A stretch of 64,000 bases of DNA from an uncultured Muribaculum sp. (GTDB taxonomy: Bacteria > Bacteroidota > Bacteroidia > Bacteroidales > Muribaculaceae): positions 66,989 through 130,988 of the forward strand of contig CAJUMZ010000006.1 in the NCBI GenBank assembly GCA_910587665.1. The letters run 5' to 3'. A program made the translations under genes and the position numbers. The number at the start of each line of letters is the position of its first letter. Positions within the stretch are counted from its first letter, which is position 1. Below the pieces are notes generated by a model. It ran no database searches, had not been told where the DNA came from, and worked only from the letters and a program-made list of their open reading frames with translations. Shown here one piece after another: positions 8,105 through 16,639 of the stretch.

Positions 8105-9774
8105 AAAAAAGAACATTATTACTGTCGGCATTTATCGTCTCAATATCGACGGTAAATGCCGACAATCTTCCCTCCCTCGCAAAACCGCTTGACATACCGC
8201 TTATATTAAGCGGAAATTTCGGAGAACTGCGCAATAACCATTTTCACTCGGGGCTTGATTTCAAGACCCAAGGCAGAATAGGATTCCCCGTACACAGTGC
8301 CGCCGACGGATATGTATCGCGTGTAGTGGTGTCGCCGTGGGGATTTGGGAGGGCTGTCTATATCACCCATCCCGAACTTGGAATCACTACCGTATACGGT
8401 CATCTTGACTCCTTTTCACCTGCGATCGACAGGCGTGTACGCGACATACAGTATGAGCGCGAGCAATTTTCCGTTGACCTTTCGTTCAAGCCGGGAGAGA
8501 TTCCGGTCACAAAAGGTGAGCGCATAGCAACAAGCGGTAACGCAGGGTCATCCGGCGGCCCACACCTCCACATGGATGTGCGCGACACCGAAAGCGAGGA
8601 TCCACTTGATCCCATGCCCTATTTCAAGCAGCATATAAGAGACAATGTAGCTCCCGAAGTACGCTCGATTGCCCTGTATCCTGTAAAGGGAGAGGGAGAA
8701 GTCGACGGCAAAAATAGTCCTGAGATCCACGCACCCGCATTGTTTAAACAGCCGTTCACTGCATGGGGAAAGGTGATTCCCGGTATAAAGGCTTATGACA
8801 AGATGAGCGGCACAACCAATATATATGGAGTAAAGCACCTGTCACTCAGCGTCGACGGCAGGGAAGTGTATCGCCGCACGATCGACCGCGTAAGTTTCTC
8901 CACCACAAAAGCGGTCAACACTCTCGTCGATTATGCCGGAGTTGTCAACAACGGATCATGGACAATGTGGACACGCGTGCCTGAGTCATCTCCGTTAGGC
9001 AATATGATTGAAGCTGAAAACCGCGGCATCCTGAATATCGACGAAGAGCGAGACTACAGGTGTGAATGGACACTCTCTGACGAGCATGGCAATACGACCC
9101 GTGTACCGTTTGTAATCAAAGGTGTAAAACAACCGATTGACGTTGCTCCGGTCAAAGGTGACCGGTTCAATCATGACGGGAAAAACAGTTGGAGCGGAGA
9201 AGGAATCAGAGTGACGTTTCCGACAGGTACATTTTACGATGACATTGATTTCACCGTCAATACCACACCGTCGGAAAAATATCTTACCCCTATATACCGT
9301 ATAGCCAACCGCACCATACCAATATCGGGGGAGTATACTGTAGAAATCGACTTGCCACGCGACACCGTCGCCGACAAGCAAAAATATATTCTTGTCCGCA
9401 TCAACGGGAAAAGAGTGACAAGAGTAGACTCCAAATATGAAAACGGGACTATCAAAGGTAGTCCGAGCGCATTAGGGTCATTTGCCGTCACCACCGACAC
9501 CAAGCCGCCGGTAATCAAGCCGGAGCTTCCCGCCTCATGGGGTAAAAAAGGTAAGGTAAGCTTTATAATAAGCGATAATCTAAGCGGCGTAAAGGAATGG
9601 AGAGGCGAGATCGACGGGAAATTTGCCCTGTTTGAGCTTGACGGGAAAACCGGGCGACTAAGCTTCAAGATGGATTCCTCTCGATTCACCAAAGGCAAAA
9701 CGCATGACGTGAATCTTACAGTGAGTGACGCTGCCGGCAACGTCACGGAATATTCAGGAAAATTCACATGGTAA
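8101..9774 (+). CDS. M23-family (LytM-type) metallopeptidase, secreted
   Basis: A 557-residue exported protein (signal peptide 1-20, MKKRTLLLSAFIVSISTVNA). The LytM domain is at the N terminus (about 35-165). Zinc ligands are visible as H49 and D53 in HSGLD and H157 in HLHMDV, with catalytic H155 in the same motif; the domain closes with GNAGSSGGPHLH. The remaining 390 residues are beta-rich and resemble Ig-like or binding modules (for example VTDTKPPVIKP and ISDNLSGVKEWRGEIDG). M23 enzymes cut peptidoglycan cross-bridges. The active site is complete, so it is likely catalytic and not just a regulator. It overlaps the DUF3332 gene by 4 bp. Confidence 0.9.
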   Translation: MKKRTLLLSAFIVSISTVNADNLPSLAKPLDIPLILSGNFGELRNNHFHSGLDFKTQGRIGFPVHSAADGYVSRVVVSPWGFGRAVYITHPELGITTVYGHLDSFSPAIDRRVRDIQYEREQFSVDLSFKPGEIPVTKGERIATSGNAGSSGGPHLHMDVRDTESEDPLDPMPYFKQHIRDNVAPEVRSIALYPVKGEGEVDGKNSPEIHAPALFKQPFTAWGKVIPGIKAYDKMSGTTNIYGVKHLSLSVDGREVYRRTIDRVSFSTTKAVNTLVDYAGVVNNGSWTMWTRVPESSPLGNMIEAENRGILNIDEERDYRCEWTLSDEHGNTTRVPFVIKGVKQPIDVAPVKGDRFNHDGKNSWSGEGIRVTFPTGTFYDDIDFTVNTTPSEKYLTPIYRIANRTIPISGEYTVEIDLPRDTVADKQKYILVRINGKRVTRVDSKYENGTIKGSPSALGSFAVTTDTKPPVIKPELPASWGKKGKVSFIISDNLSGVKEWRGEIDGKFALFELDGKTGRLSFKMDSSRFTKGKTHDVNLTVSDAAGNVTEYSGKFTW

Positions 9775-9787
9775 TTTTAGCATCACG

Positions 9788-9819
9788 CTTGCTTTTATAG
9801 CGGCAAAACATTATCTTTG
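9788..9819 (+). promoter_or_regulatory. Promoter of phosphohexomutase gene
   Basis: CTTG (9788-9791) and TATCTTTG (9812-9819) are spaced by exactly 20 bp. The -7 element lies inside the longer open frame that starts at 9725, so it supports the downstream ATG at 9854 as the true start. Confidence 0.65.
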
Positions 9820-9853
9820 CCATATAACTACTAAAAATCAAAAAAATACCGAC

Positions 9854-11605
9854 ATGGAGAATGAAGATTTGATGAAGGAGGTAATCGCGAAAGCCAACAC
9901 ATGGCTCGGCGACGGTTACGACGAAGAGACCAAAATTGAAGTGCGTCGCATGCTTGACGCAGATGACAAGACAGAGCTTATCGACTCTTTCTATCGTGAT
10001 CTGGAATTTGGAACAGGCGGTCTCCGCGGCATCATGGGTGCCGGCAGCAACCGCATGAACAAGTATACAGTGGGAGCAGCAACCCAGGGTCTTGCCAATT
10101 ACCTGAAAGTGGCGTTCAAGGATCTGCCCGAGATTTCTGTTGTCGTAGGTCACGACGTGCGCAACAACAGCCGCCTTTTTGCTGAGATTGTTGCCGACGT
10201 GTTCTCGGCAAACGGCATAAAGGTATATCTCTTTGACAGTTTCCGCCCCACCCCCGAGCTTTCTTACGCCATCCGCGAGCTTGGTTGCCAAAGCGGTGTC
10301 AACATTACCGCATCCCACAACCCCAAGGAGTACAACGGCTACAAGGCATATTGGTCAGACGGAGCTCAGATTATCGCGCCTCACGATACAAATATCATAG
10401 AATATGTTGAGAAAATCGCAGGCGTGGGAGAAGTCAAGTTTGAGGGCGACAAGTCAAAAATCACAATCATCGGTGACGAGATCGACAAGAAATTCCTTGC
10501 AGCAATCAAAGGTCTACAGCTCAGCCCCGACGCGGTAGCAAAATATCATGACCTCAAGATTGTCTACACCCCGATCCACGGTACAGGCGTAAAACTCATA
10601 CCCGAATCACTCCGCAACTACGGATTTACAAATATCATCAATGTCCCCGAGCAGGATGTGACAAGCGGCGACTTCCCCACCGTTGAGTCACCCAATCCCG
10701 AGAATCCCTCGGCTATGGCAATGGCGATCGCCAAGGCAAAGGAAGTAGGCGCCGACCTTATCCTCGCATCTGATCCCGATGCCGACCGTATCGGCTGTGT
10801 GCTTCGTGATGACAATGGAGAGTATGTGCTCATCAACGGCAACCAGATCGTGATGATACTTCTCAACTACATCATGACCCGCAACAAAGAGCTTGGCAAG
10901 ATCACCGGCAAGGAATACATCGTCAAGACAATTGTAACCACCGAGACCATCAAGTCAATCGCCGACAAAAACGGCTTCAAGATGTATGACTGCTACACAG
11001 GCTTCAAGTGGATTGCAGCCGTTATCCGCGAGAACGAAGGCGTAGGGCGTTATCTTGGCGGCGGTGAGGAAAGCTACGGGTTCCTTGCAGAGGATTTCTG
11101 CCGCGACAAGGACGCCGTATCCGCCATATCTCTCATGGCTGAGGCTCTTGCCTGGGCTAAGACCAAGAATATGAACTTCCTCCAGATGCTTCAGGATATC
11201 TATATCAAGTACGGTTATTCTCACGAAGCCGGTATCTCACTCGTTCGCAAAGGCAAGTCGGGTGCGGAAGAAATCATCGCCATCATGAAGGAATTCCGCG
11301 CTAATCCTCCCAAGCAGCTTGCCGGAAGCGACGTGATACTTGTGAAAGACTATGCCGACCTCAACATGAAGAACCTGAAGACAGGCGAAGTCACAAAGAT
11401 GGATATGCCCACTACAAGCAACGTGCTTCAGTATTTCACTGAAGACGGCACAAAAGTATCTGTACGTCCCTCGGGTACAGAGCCCAAAATCAAATTTTAT
11501 GTTGAAGTCAAGGGCGTAATGAACAGCGCCGCCGATTATGAAAAGGCAAACAATGATGCCGATGCCAAGATCGAGCGGATAAAGAAAGATCTCGGCGTTG
11601 ACTGA
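9854..11605 (+). CDS. Phospho-sugar mutase (phosphoglucomutase/phosphomannomutase)
   Basis: A 583-residue alpha-D-phosphohexomutase. All four family motifs are present: the catalytic serine loop TASHNPKEYNGYK (S154), the Mg2+ loop DPDADR (307-312), the sugar-specificity loop GGEESYGFLAED and the phosphate-binding RPSGTEPKIKFY near the C terminus. It interconverts hexose 1- and 6-phosphates; length and the GEES loop suggest the phosphoglucomutase-type form common in Bacteroidetes, but the substrate cannot be fixed by eye. It would link galactose use (galKM) and glycogen (glgP) to glycolysis. The open frame extends 43 codons upstream, but a promoter at 9788-9819 makes ATG 9854 the start. Confidence 0.92.
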   Translation: MENEDLMKEVIAKANTWLGDGYDEETKIEVRRMLDADDKTELIDSFYRDLEFGTGGLRGIMGAGSNRMNKYTVGAATQGLANYLKVAFKDLPEISVVVGHDVRNNSRLFAEIVADVFSANGIKVYLFDSFRPTPELSYAIRELGCQSGVNITASHNPKEYNGYKAYWSDGAQIIAPHDTNIIEYVEKIAGVGEVKFEGDKSKITIIGDEIDKKFLAAIKGLQLSPDAVAKYHDLKIVYTPIHGTGVKLIPESLRNYGFTNIINVPEQDVTSGDFPTVESPNPENPSAMAMAIAKAKEVGADLILASDPDADRIGCVLRDDNGEYVLINGNQIVMILLNYIMTRNKELGKITGKEYIVKTIVTTETIKSIADKNGFKMYDCYTGFKWIAAVIRENEGVGRYLGGGEESYGFLAEDFCRDKDAVSAISLMAEALAWAKTKNMNFLQMLQDIYIKYGYSHEAGISLVRKGKSGAEEIIAIMKEFRANPPKQLAGSDVILVKDYADLNMKNLKTGEVTKMDMPTTSNVLQYFTEDGTKVSVRPSGTEPKIKFYVEVKGVMNSAADYEKANNDADAKIERIKKDLGVD

Positions 11606-11628
11606 TAAATAGCTCATTACCATAAATT

Positions 11629-11665
11629 ATTACGGGCGATCTCCCCTCCGGCGGTCGCCCGTAAT
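11629..11665 (+). terminator. Terminator after phosphohexomutase gene
   Basis: TTACGGGCGA (11630-11639) pairs perfectly with TCGCCCGTAA (11655-11664), with a flanking A-T pair, and is followed by TTTTAAATTT. It lies 24 bp after the stop codon. Confidence 0.8.
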
Positions 11666-11695
11666 TTTAAATTTCATTTAATAGAACAGGAAATA

Positions 11696-12376
11696 ATGGA
11701 AGTAGTCTACGAAGACAACCACCTTATCATAGTAAACAAGGCTCCGGGAGAGATCGTGCAAGGAGATAAGACCGGCGACCGCCCGCTTGTAGAGGAACTG
11801 AAGCTTTGGTTGAAGGAAAAGTATGCAAAGCCGGGCAATGTATTCTGCGGTGTCGTACACCGTCTTGACCGCCCGGTCGGCGGTCTCGTGGTCTTTGCAA
11901 AGACATCGAAGGCACTCGCGAGGATGAACGAGATGTTTCGCAACGGAGAAGTGAAGAAGACTTATTGGGCAATCACACGCAACCGCCCTCCCAAGGAATC
12001 CGACACTCTTACACATTATATCACGTCGACCGAACGCAACAACAAGTCTTATGCCTCAGTCACTGAAAAAAAAGGCTCTCAGAAAGCAGTGCTGCAATAT
12101 AGACACATCGCTTCATCAGACAGATATTACCTGCTCGAAATAAACCTGCTTACCGGCAGAAAGCATCAGATAAGGGTACAGATGTCGGCTATCGGATGTC
12201 CGATCAAGGGCGACCTGAAATATGGCGACAAGCGCAGCAATCCTGACGGCTGTATCTCATTGCTGTCCCACCGCATAGAGTTTATCCATCCCGTAAGCGG
12301 AGAGAAAATCGACATCACCGCTCCCCTGCCCGACGACAATCTGTGGCGCGCCCTGACCGACGGGCTTAAAGATTGA
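11696..12376 (+). CDS. RluA-family RNA pseudouridine synthase
   Basis: A 226-residue enzyme predicted to isomerise uridine to pseudouridine in ribosomal or transfer RNA. The catalytic motif HRLDRPVGG carries Asp58. YEDNHLIIVNKAPG (5-18) and LTGRKHQIRVQM (near 155-166) are the other family motifs. No S4 RNA-binding domain precedes the catalytic domain, so this is a short, catalytic-domain-only member; the target base is unknown. It starts after the terminator at 11629-11665. Its 3' end overlaps the convergent M18 peptidase gene by 11 bp. Confidence 0.9.
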   Translation: MEVVYEDNHLIIVNKAPGEIVQGDKTGDRPLVEELKLWLKEKYAKPGNVFCGVVHRLDRPVGGLVVFAKTSKALARMNEMFRNGEVKKTYWAITRNRPPKESDTLTHYITSTERNNKSYASVTEKKGSQKAVLQYRHIASSDRYYLLEINLLTGRKHQIRVQMSAIGCPIKGDLKYGDKRSNPDGCISLLSHRIEFIHPVSGEKIDITAPLPDDNLWRALTDGLKD

Positions 12377-13673
12377 AAAACCGCGTAAACGCGTCTATCG
12401 TATACAAGTGATCCTGAGCCGACGCCGTCTCGCGCACAGAGTGCATCGCCCAGAGCGCCGCACCCATATCTACACCGCGGAGATCAATCTGCGATGTAAG
12501 GATATTGCCGAGAGTTGACCCGCCGGCGACATCGGAATGGTTGACAAAGTATTGGCAAGGTACATCGGCGGCATCACAAATGCTGCGGAATACCGAGGCG
12601 GAATCGGCATCGGTCATGTACTTGCAATTGGCATTTATCTTTATCACAGGACCGCCGCCAAGCACCGGATGATTCGTCGGATCCTGCTTTTCAGGATAAT
12701 TGGGATGCAATCCGTGGGCATTGTCGGCAGAGATCATAAATGACTTCGCCACACCTCGCAGATAATCCTCCTCCGTGCCTCCGAGAGCCATTATTATGCG
12801 TCGGCAAAGATTCATCAATACAGGCGATGCCGCACCCTGCTTTGTACCGGAGCCGGTCTCCTCATTGTCAAATATCGCCATTATGCGTGTCTGGTTGCAA
12901 TCCTCCCCTGCTCCAAGCAATGCTGAGGCGGCGGCATGAACCATCGACAGGTCATCAAGCCTGCCGGAAGTGACAAACTCACCACCTGTGCCGAGGAGGC
13001 AAGCCTGGGTAGTGTCATACAACGACAGGTCGGAATCAATTATGTCACGCGGATTCACGTCAAGACGATCGGCGACAAGCCTCAATACAAACCCGTCTTT
13101 TTCAGCCGCGTCATTCACCGCGCCTATCACCGGCAACATATCTTTCTGCTTCGACAAGGGATTACCCTCATTGACCGAACGATTGAAATGAATGGCAAGA
13201 TGCGGTATGGTAAGCAACGGCTCGTCAAATTTCACAAGGCGCGTCTCCGGGTTAAACGGATCACCTGTGCGCAAAAGCACCCTGCCGGCTATCGACAGCG
13301 GACGGTCAAACCATGTGTAAAGTATCGGCCCTCCGTATACTTCGGTATTCAGTTTCAATATGCCTCCGTCGGAAAGCATCTCCGGATGCGGCTTAATACG
13401 GAAGCCGGGCGAGTCGCTGTGGGCGGAGATTATACGAAATCCGTCGGAAGGCGCACCGTCGCCGACTATAAATGCAAATATGGCGGAGTCATTTTTAGTG
13501 ACATAATACTTTCCACCCCATTCAAGGCACCACTTGTCACCGGGATTAAGCACGGAAAAACCTGCCTCATCCAGCATCTTTCTCAGTGTTGCGACGGCAT
13601 AAAAATTACATACCGAAGCATCCAAAAACTCCATCAGTCCTTCAACTGTCGCTCCATATCTTGCCATAGTCAT
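12366..13673 (-). CDS. M18-family aminopeptidase
   Basis: A 435-residue cytosolic metallo-aminopeptidase (aspartyl-aminopeptidase family). Zinc-site motifs are visible: SAHSDSPGFRIKP (H85, D87), DNEETGSGTKQGA with the Glu pair, and NHSDVAGGSTLG near the C terminus. The family removes N-terminal acidic and other residues from peptides. The open frame could begin at 13721, but a -7 element sits at 13691-13698, inside that extension, so ATG 13673 (MTMARYG) or ATG 13667 is the start. The gene is alone on its strand and overlaps the pseudouridine synthase gene at the 3' end. Confidence 0.9.
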   Translation of the reverse strand: MTMARYGATVEGLMEFLDASVCNFYAVATLRKMLDEAGFSVLNPGDKWCLEWGGKYYVTKNDSAIFAFIVGDGAPSDGFRIISAHSDSPGFRIKPHPEMLSDGGILKLNTEVYGGPILYTWFDRPLSIAGRVLLRTGDPFNPETRLVKFDEPLLTIPHLAIHFNRSVNEGNPLSKQKDMLPVIGAVNDAAEKDGFVLRLVADRLDVNPRDIIDSDLSLYDTTQACLLGTGGEFVTSGRLDDLSMVHAAASALLGAGEDCNQTRIMAIFDNEETGSGTKQGAASPVLMNLCRRIIMALGGTEEDYLRGVAKSFMISADNAHGLHPNYPEKQDPTNHPVLGGGPVIKINANCKYMTDADSASVFRSICDAADVPCQYFVNHSDVAGGSTLGNILTSQIDLRGVDMGAALWAMHSVRETASAQDHLYTIDAFTRFFNL

Positions 13674-13690
13674 TTTATTTTTCTCTTTTG

Positions 13691-13722
13691 CAAATATAAC
13701 ATTATCAATCCACCCGCGCAAC
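13691..13722 (-). promoter_or_regulatory. Promoter of M18 aminopeptidase gene
   Basis: Reverse strand: GTTG (13719-13722, 3 of 4) and TATATTTG (13691-13698), spacing 20 bp. The leader is only about 12-15 nt. It decides the start codon at 13673. Confidence 0.65.
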
Positions 13723-13787
13723 TTACAAGCAATGTTTTACAATATACCTGCATATCACTACGTTTAATAATGTAAAAACAATTGGCT

Positions 13788-14300
13788 ATGCTTAAATATA
13801 TTCTATCTTGCATTGCAATGATTGCGCTCGTTGCTTGCAACAAAGGACAGGAACCCGACCCATATATCAATATGCCGATCGGAAAAGAAATTCCTCCGAC
13901 CTATCGAACCATCGACATCGATAATATCGACCCGGAGTTGAAAAATGAAATTTTCAAATATACCAAAGGCGGCATCACGGTCAACAACGTTGATGAGCTT
14001 CCGGAATACACACTGTTTCCCATACCGCAGGAATTCCGCGAAATAGACTACACGAAATACACATTACTTATAAGCCATACCACTCTCGCGTATGATGCTG
14101 AAAACTATCGTTACAACTTTTACCGCGACAATCTGTCGGACAGCTATGTATTCAACACTTCATTTGTCATAGGTGCAGACAGTCGGTTGCCTGACAACAT
14201 AATGAATATTTCCCGCAATGCAATTGTCGTCAATAAATTACCGACAGACAAGAAAGTCACATATTCCTACGGGCTGTACAGCTCCGGAGTATGGGACTGA
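13788..14300 (+). CDS. Small lipoprotein of unknown function
   Basis: A 170-residue predicted lipoprotein (MLKYILSCIAMIALVACN; lipobox Cys is residue 17). The rest is hydrophilic and beta-rich, with no family I recognise; the stretch DYTKYTLLISHTTLAY is the most structured-looking part. A frame extension begins with TTG at 13782, but ATG 13788 fits the signal peptide better. A weak promoter-like TACGTTTA lies at 13759-13766. The last 44 bp overlap the 3' end of the convergent GH140-like gene, which is unusual. It sits at the edge of the pectin-related region and could be unrelated to it. Confidence 0.7.
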   Translation: MLKYILSCIAMIALVACNKGQEPDPYINMPIGKEIPPTYRTIDIDNIDPELKNEIFKYTKGGITVNNVDELPEYTLFPIPQEFREIDYTKYTLLISHTTLAYDAENYRYNFYRDNLSDSYVFNTSFVIGADSRLPDNIMNISRNAIVVNKLPTDKKVTYSYGLYSSGVWD

Positions 14301-15702
14301 GTGACAGAGCTGACTCGGCATCGGCGATTATCAGCACACGATCATTACCGGCGCCTACAGGCTCACCGCTATACTGAAATGTAGCACGTGTCCCATCATA
14401 TTCTCCTGCCGGATCAACAGCCCCGGAAGTTACGTCATACCACCATGCGAGTTTCTTATCACCGCTGATGCGATCAAGGGCGACCGTAAACGGGCGATTG
14501 GTATAAGTGTATGCGAGTATCCATCCGTTGCCGCGAGCCGCAACCACCCGATCGTAACGCGACCCGTTTTCTCCGGCTATAATCTTCTGGTCTGAGACAA
14601 GTTCATTAAACGGAATTATCTCCATAAGCCGGCACAGATATTTCATCTGGTTATATCCGGGATCAAGCATACCCTCACGCCATGTCTTGACAGCACCATA
14701 AGCACCGACAGGCTCATCCTTTTTCATCTGCATCACGGAAGAATGTCCGTAAGTATGACCGGTGGCACCTGAAAGCACCGACCAATAAGCGTAGCGGCGC
14801 ACATCCGGTGCTTTCCACCATGGCTCGGAGGGATCATGCAATCCTTGCGGTATCTCTTCATAGCTCGGCTCGGCATCAATCACAGGTTTTGCCGGCGACA
14901 TTCCATATGCTGCGTCAACATACCGCCAGTTGTCTTCGGCCTGCGACGCCTTAGCCCTGTCATCTCCGTCGCCACGGGTCTGGTCATAGCGTCGGTGTCC
15001 GCTCTGAAACATATTGAAGTCAAGCCATTGTGCATCATGAAACCATTCAACCGACGAAGTGCGACCAAACGGATGAAAACTCATAAGATGCCTTCGGTCG
15101 ACAGACTTTATCGACTCCGCAAGCGCGACCCATACATCAGTCTTGACATCACCGCGTATGTCACCTCCGATAATCCACACTATATTCGGGCGATCTTTAT
15201 ACCGTCGCGCAAGAAATGTGCCATAGGCACGTGCTTCCTCCACATTCATCTTGCCGCTCTTCACAAGACCGCCCCATATACACACCATGCCCACATATAT
15301 GCCATTGTCCGCCGCAGTGTCCACTATATAATCCATATGACGCCAATAGCCATTATCACCATCGACATCCACGTCACTAAAATCGTAACCTGCCGGATGG
15401 GAGCTGCAGCCATACGCATTACGTGCAGGCACATCATTTACCGTCTGCACCTGCACCACATTAAATCCCGCTGCCGAAGCACCGGCAAGATACTCGACTG
15501 CCTCTTCGCGATCAAGACGCTCAGGCAAAAGCCATCCTGTATCACCCATCCAGAAAAAAGGAGTGCCGTCATCATGACAGAAATACCTCCCGCCCGGCGC
15601 TACCCTCAGGTCACCGTGACTCCACGGATGAGGAGTGGCGTCAATTCCCATTGCTGATGCAAAAAACGTGATAAAAAGGAAAAATCTAACAAAACATGAC
15701 AT
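14257..15702 (-). CDS. GH140-like (DUF4038-type) glycoside hydrolase, secreted
   Basis: A 481-residue exported protein (signal MSCFVRFFLFITFFASAMG). The DUF4038 (beta/alpha)8 domain follows: FFWMGDTGWLLPERL, GFNVVQVQTVND, YVGMVCIWGG, RPNIVWIIGGDIRGD and PVIDAEPSYEEIPQG, with E303-region acids likely catalytic; a C-terminal beta domain (AYTYTNRPFTVALDRISGDK...WWYDVTSGAVDPAGEY) completes it. GH140 members include the Bacteroides apiosidase acting on rhamnogalacturonan II, so a pectin side-chain role is inferred. ATG 15702 is chosen because the -7 box (15730-15737) lies inside the longer frame. The C-terminal ~15 residues come from the overlap with the neighbouring lipoprotein gene. Confidence 0.8.
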   Translation of the reverse strand: MSCFVRFFLFITFFASAMGIDATPHPWSHGDLRVAPGGRYFCHDDGTPFFWMGDTGWLLPERLDREEAVEYLAGASAAGFNVVQVQTVNDVPARNAYGCSSHPAGYDFSDVDVDGDNGYWRHMDYIVDTAADNGIYVGMVCIWGGLVKSGKMNVEEARAYGTFLARRYKDRPNIVWIIGGDIRGDVKTDVWVALAESIKSVDRRHLMSFHPFGRTSSVEWFHDAQWLDFNMFQSGHRRYDQTRGDGDDRAKASQAEDNWRYVDAAYGMSPAKPVIDAEPSYEEIPQGLHDPSEPWWKAPDVRRYAYWSVLSGATGHTYGHSSVMQMKKDEPVGAYGAVKTWREGMLDPGYNQMKYLCRLMEIIPFNELVSDQKIIAGENGSRYDRVVAARGNGWILAYTYTNRPFTVALDRISGDKKLAWWYDVTSGAVDPAGEYDGTRATFQYSGEPVGAGNDRVLIIADAESALSLSPILRSCTARRNM

Positions 15703-15729
15703 ACCGGGTACAAGATTTAAGTTATACCG

Positions 15730-15761
15730 CAAAGATACGCACAAGTCTGGCGTAATACAAA
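15730..15761 (-). promoter_or_regulatory. Promoter of GH140-like gene
   Basis: Reverse strand TTTG (15758-15761) and TATCTTTG (15730-15737), spaced by exactly 20 bp, leader about 22 nt. It fixes the start at 15702, not 15744. Confidence 0.7.
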
Positions 15762-15800
15762 TTTATTTGATCTCGCCAAGCGAACATCCCTCGGCTAAAT

Positions 15801-15846
15801 TACCGCAAAAAACCAAAATGAAATACCGCAAAAAACCAAAATGAAG
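15801..15846. repeat. Two-copy 23-bp tandem repeat, candidate operator
   Basis: TACCGCAAAAAACCAAAATG plus GAAA/GAAG-type ending occurs twice head to tail (15801-15823 and 15824-15846), 22 of 23 bases identical. It sits between the divergent GH140-like gene and the Crp/Fnr gene, about 40 bp upstream of the GH140 -33 box and about 40 bp upstream of the G-tract promoter. Direct repeats spaced two helical turns apart are typical of activator binding sites. Confidence 0.6.
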
Positions 15847-15883
15847 CGTCTGGATACATTGAAGACGAGCGCGTTAGCGTAAT

Positions 15884-15926
15884 TTAACTAAGCGGGGGGG
15901 TGAGTTGATTTTATTTCGTAATTTTG
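15884..15926 (+). promoter_or_regulatory. G-tract promoter of Crp/Fnr regulator gene
   Basis: TAATTTTG (15919-15926) is a normal -7 box. At the -33 position there is no TTTG but a run of seven Gs (15894-15900) preceded by TTAACTAAGC (15884-15893). The same arrangement occurs at 18827-18869. The ATG at 15950 leaves a leader of about 17 nt. Confidence 0.6.
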
Positions 15927-15949
15927 CGGAGGAATCAACTTTGTAGACG

Positions 15950-16522
15950 ATGACTGACAATTTCAATTCTTATCTTGAATCGGAGGCGGTGAACTATTGG
16001 CGCGACCTCTGTTTTCGTGAAGGCGAGCTACGTCACTACGACAAAGGGGATTATTTCTTCACGGAGGGCGAGGTGGCGCGCTATATCGGCTTTATAAAAT
16101 CGGGCACACTGAAATATGTGGCGTTCAGCGAAGATGGAACGGAACATGTATTGGGGCTTGAATTCACCGACGGTTTCGTAGCCGACTTCCCTTTCTCACT
16201 GAGCGGCATAAAAGCCCGCACATCGGTAATCGCCACTTCACCGTGTGACATCCTGTGTATCTCTACACGCAGCCTTATGGAACGCTTGGAAAACGACGCC
16301 ATGTTAAAAGACACGGTCATGAAATCGACCGAAGCGGTGTTTTCCACCGTGTACAACCGTTACAAGGCACTGTACAGCAAATCGCCCCGAGAAAGATATG
16401 ACGAGCTCATTTCGAGACACCACGATCTTTTTCAACTCTTCTCGCTGAAGGACATAGCCTCCTTCCTCAATATAACTCCTACCCATCTCAGCCGACTGCG
16501 AAAAAATTTAGAGGGCGTTTAA
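15950..16522 (+). CDS. Crp/Fnr-family transcriptional regulator
   Basis: A 190-residue regulator: a cyclic-nucleotide-binding-type beta-barrel (about 25-120, with GDYFFTEGEVARYIGFIKSG) followed by a dimer helix and a short C-terminal helix-turn-helix (FSLKDIASFLNITPTHLSRL). Bacteroidetes proteins of this family usually end just after the recognition helix, as here. The ligand is unknown and cannot be read from the sequence; there are no Cys clusters of FNR type. It is flanked by pectin-degradation genes on both sides and is the only regulator in the region, so it may control them. A terminator overlaps its stop codon. Confidence 0.88.
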   Translation: MTDNFNSYLESEAVNYWRDLCFREGELRHYDKGDYFFTEGEVARYIGFIKSGTLKYVAFSEDGTEHVLGLEFTDGFVADFPFSLSGIKARTSVIATSPCDILCISTRSLMERLENDAMLKDTVMKSTEAVFSTVYNRYKALYSKSPRERYDELISRHHDLFQLFSLKDIASFLNITPTHLSRLRKNLEGV

Positions 16523-16543
16523 CATTTATTATTAAACACCCTC
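16511..16543 (+). terminator. Terminator overlapping the Crp/Fnr stop codon
   Basis: GAGGGCGTTTAA (16511-16522) pairs with TTAAACACCCTC (16532-16543) with one C/A mismatch; the TAA stop is inside the left arm. TTATG follows. The tail is weak, so it may only partly end transcription. Confidence 0.6.
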
Positions 16544-16572
16544 TTATGACGCGGCGCAATTCTCAACAAATG

Positions 16573-16606
16573 TTGAAACACGATGCAACCGGATCGGGTA
16601 ATTTTG
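16573..16606 (+). promoter_or_regulatory. Candidate promoter of barrel protein gene
   Basis: TAATTTTG (16599-16606) lies 34 bp before ATG 16640; a TTG (16573-16575) lies 23 bp upstream, longer than the usual 20. CAACAAATGTTG (16564-16575) is a palindrome and overlaps it. The longer frame starting at 16583 would begin upstream of the -7 box, so 16640 is preferred. Confidence 0.5.
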
Positions 16607-16639
16607 CATCAAAATATCAGAAATGATATTCCAGATATT

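Noticed and set aside
9725..9853. N-terminal extension of the phosphohexomutase
   Set aside because: The promoter -7 box lies inside it, and family members start at the MENEDL-like position.
12936..13775. 279-codon open frame on the + strand opposite the M18 aminopeptidase gene
   Set aside because: It is antisense to a clearly conserved gene, its translation shows no domain pattern, and it is explained by the third-position base bias of the real gene.
14836..15657. 273-codon open frame opposite the GH140-like gene
   Set aside because: Basic, Ile/His-rich translation typical of an antisense shadow; no start context or promoter.
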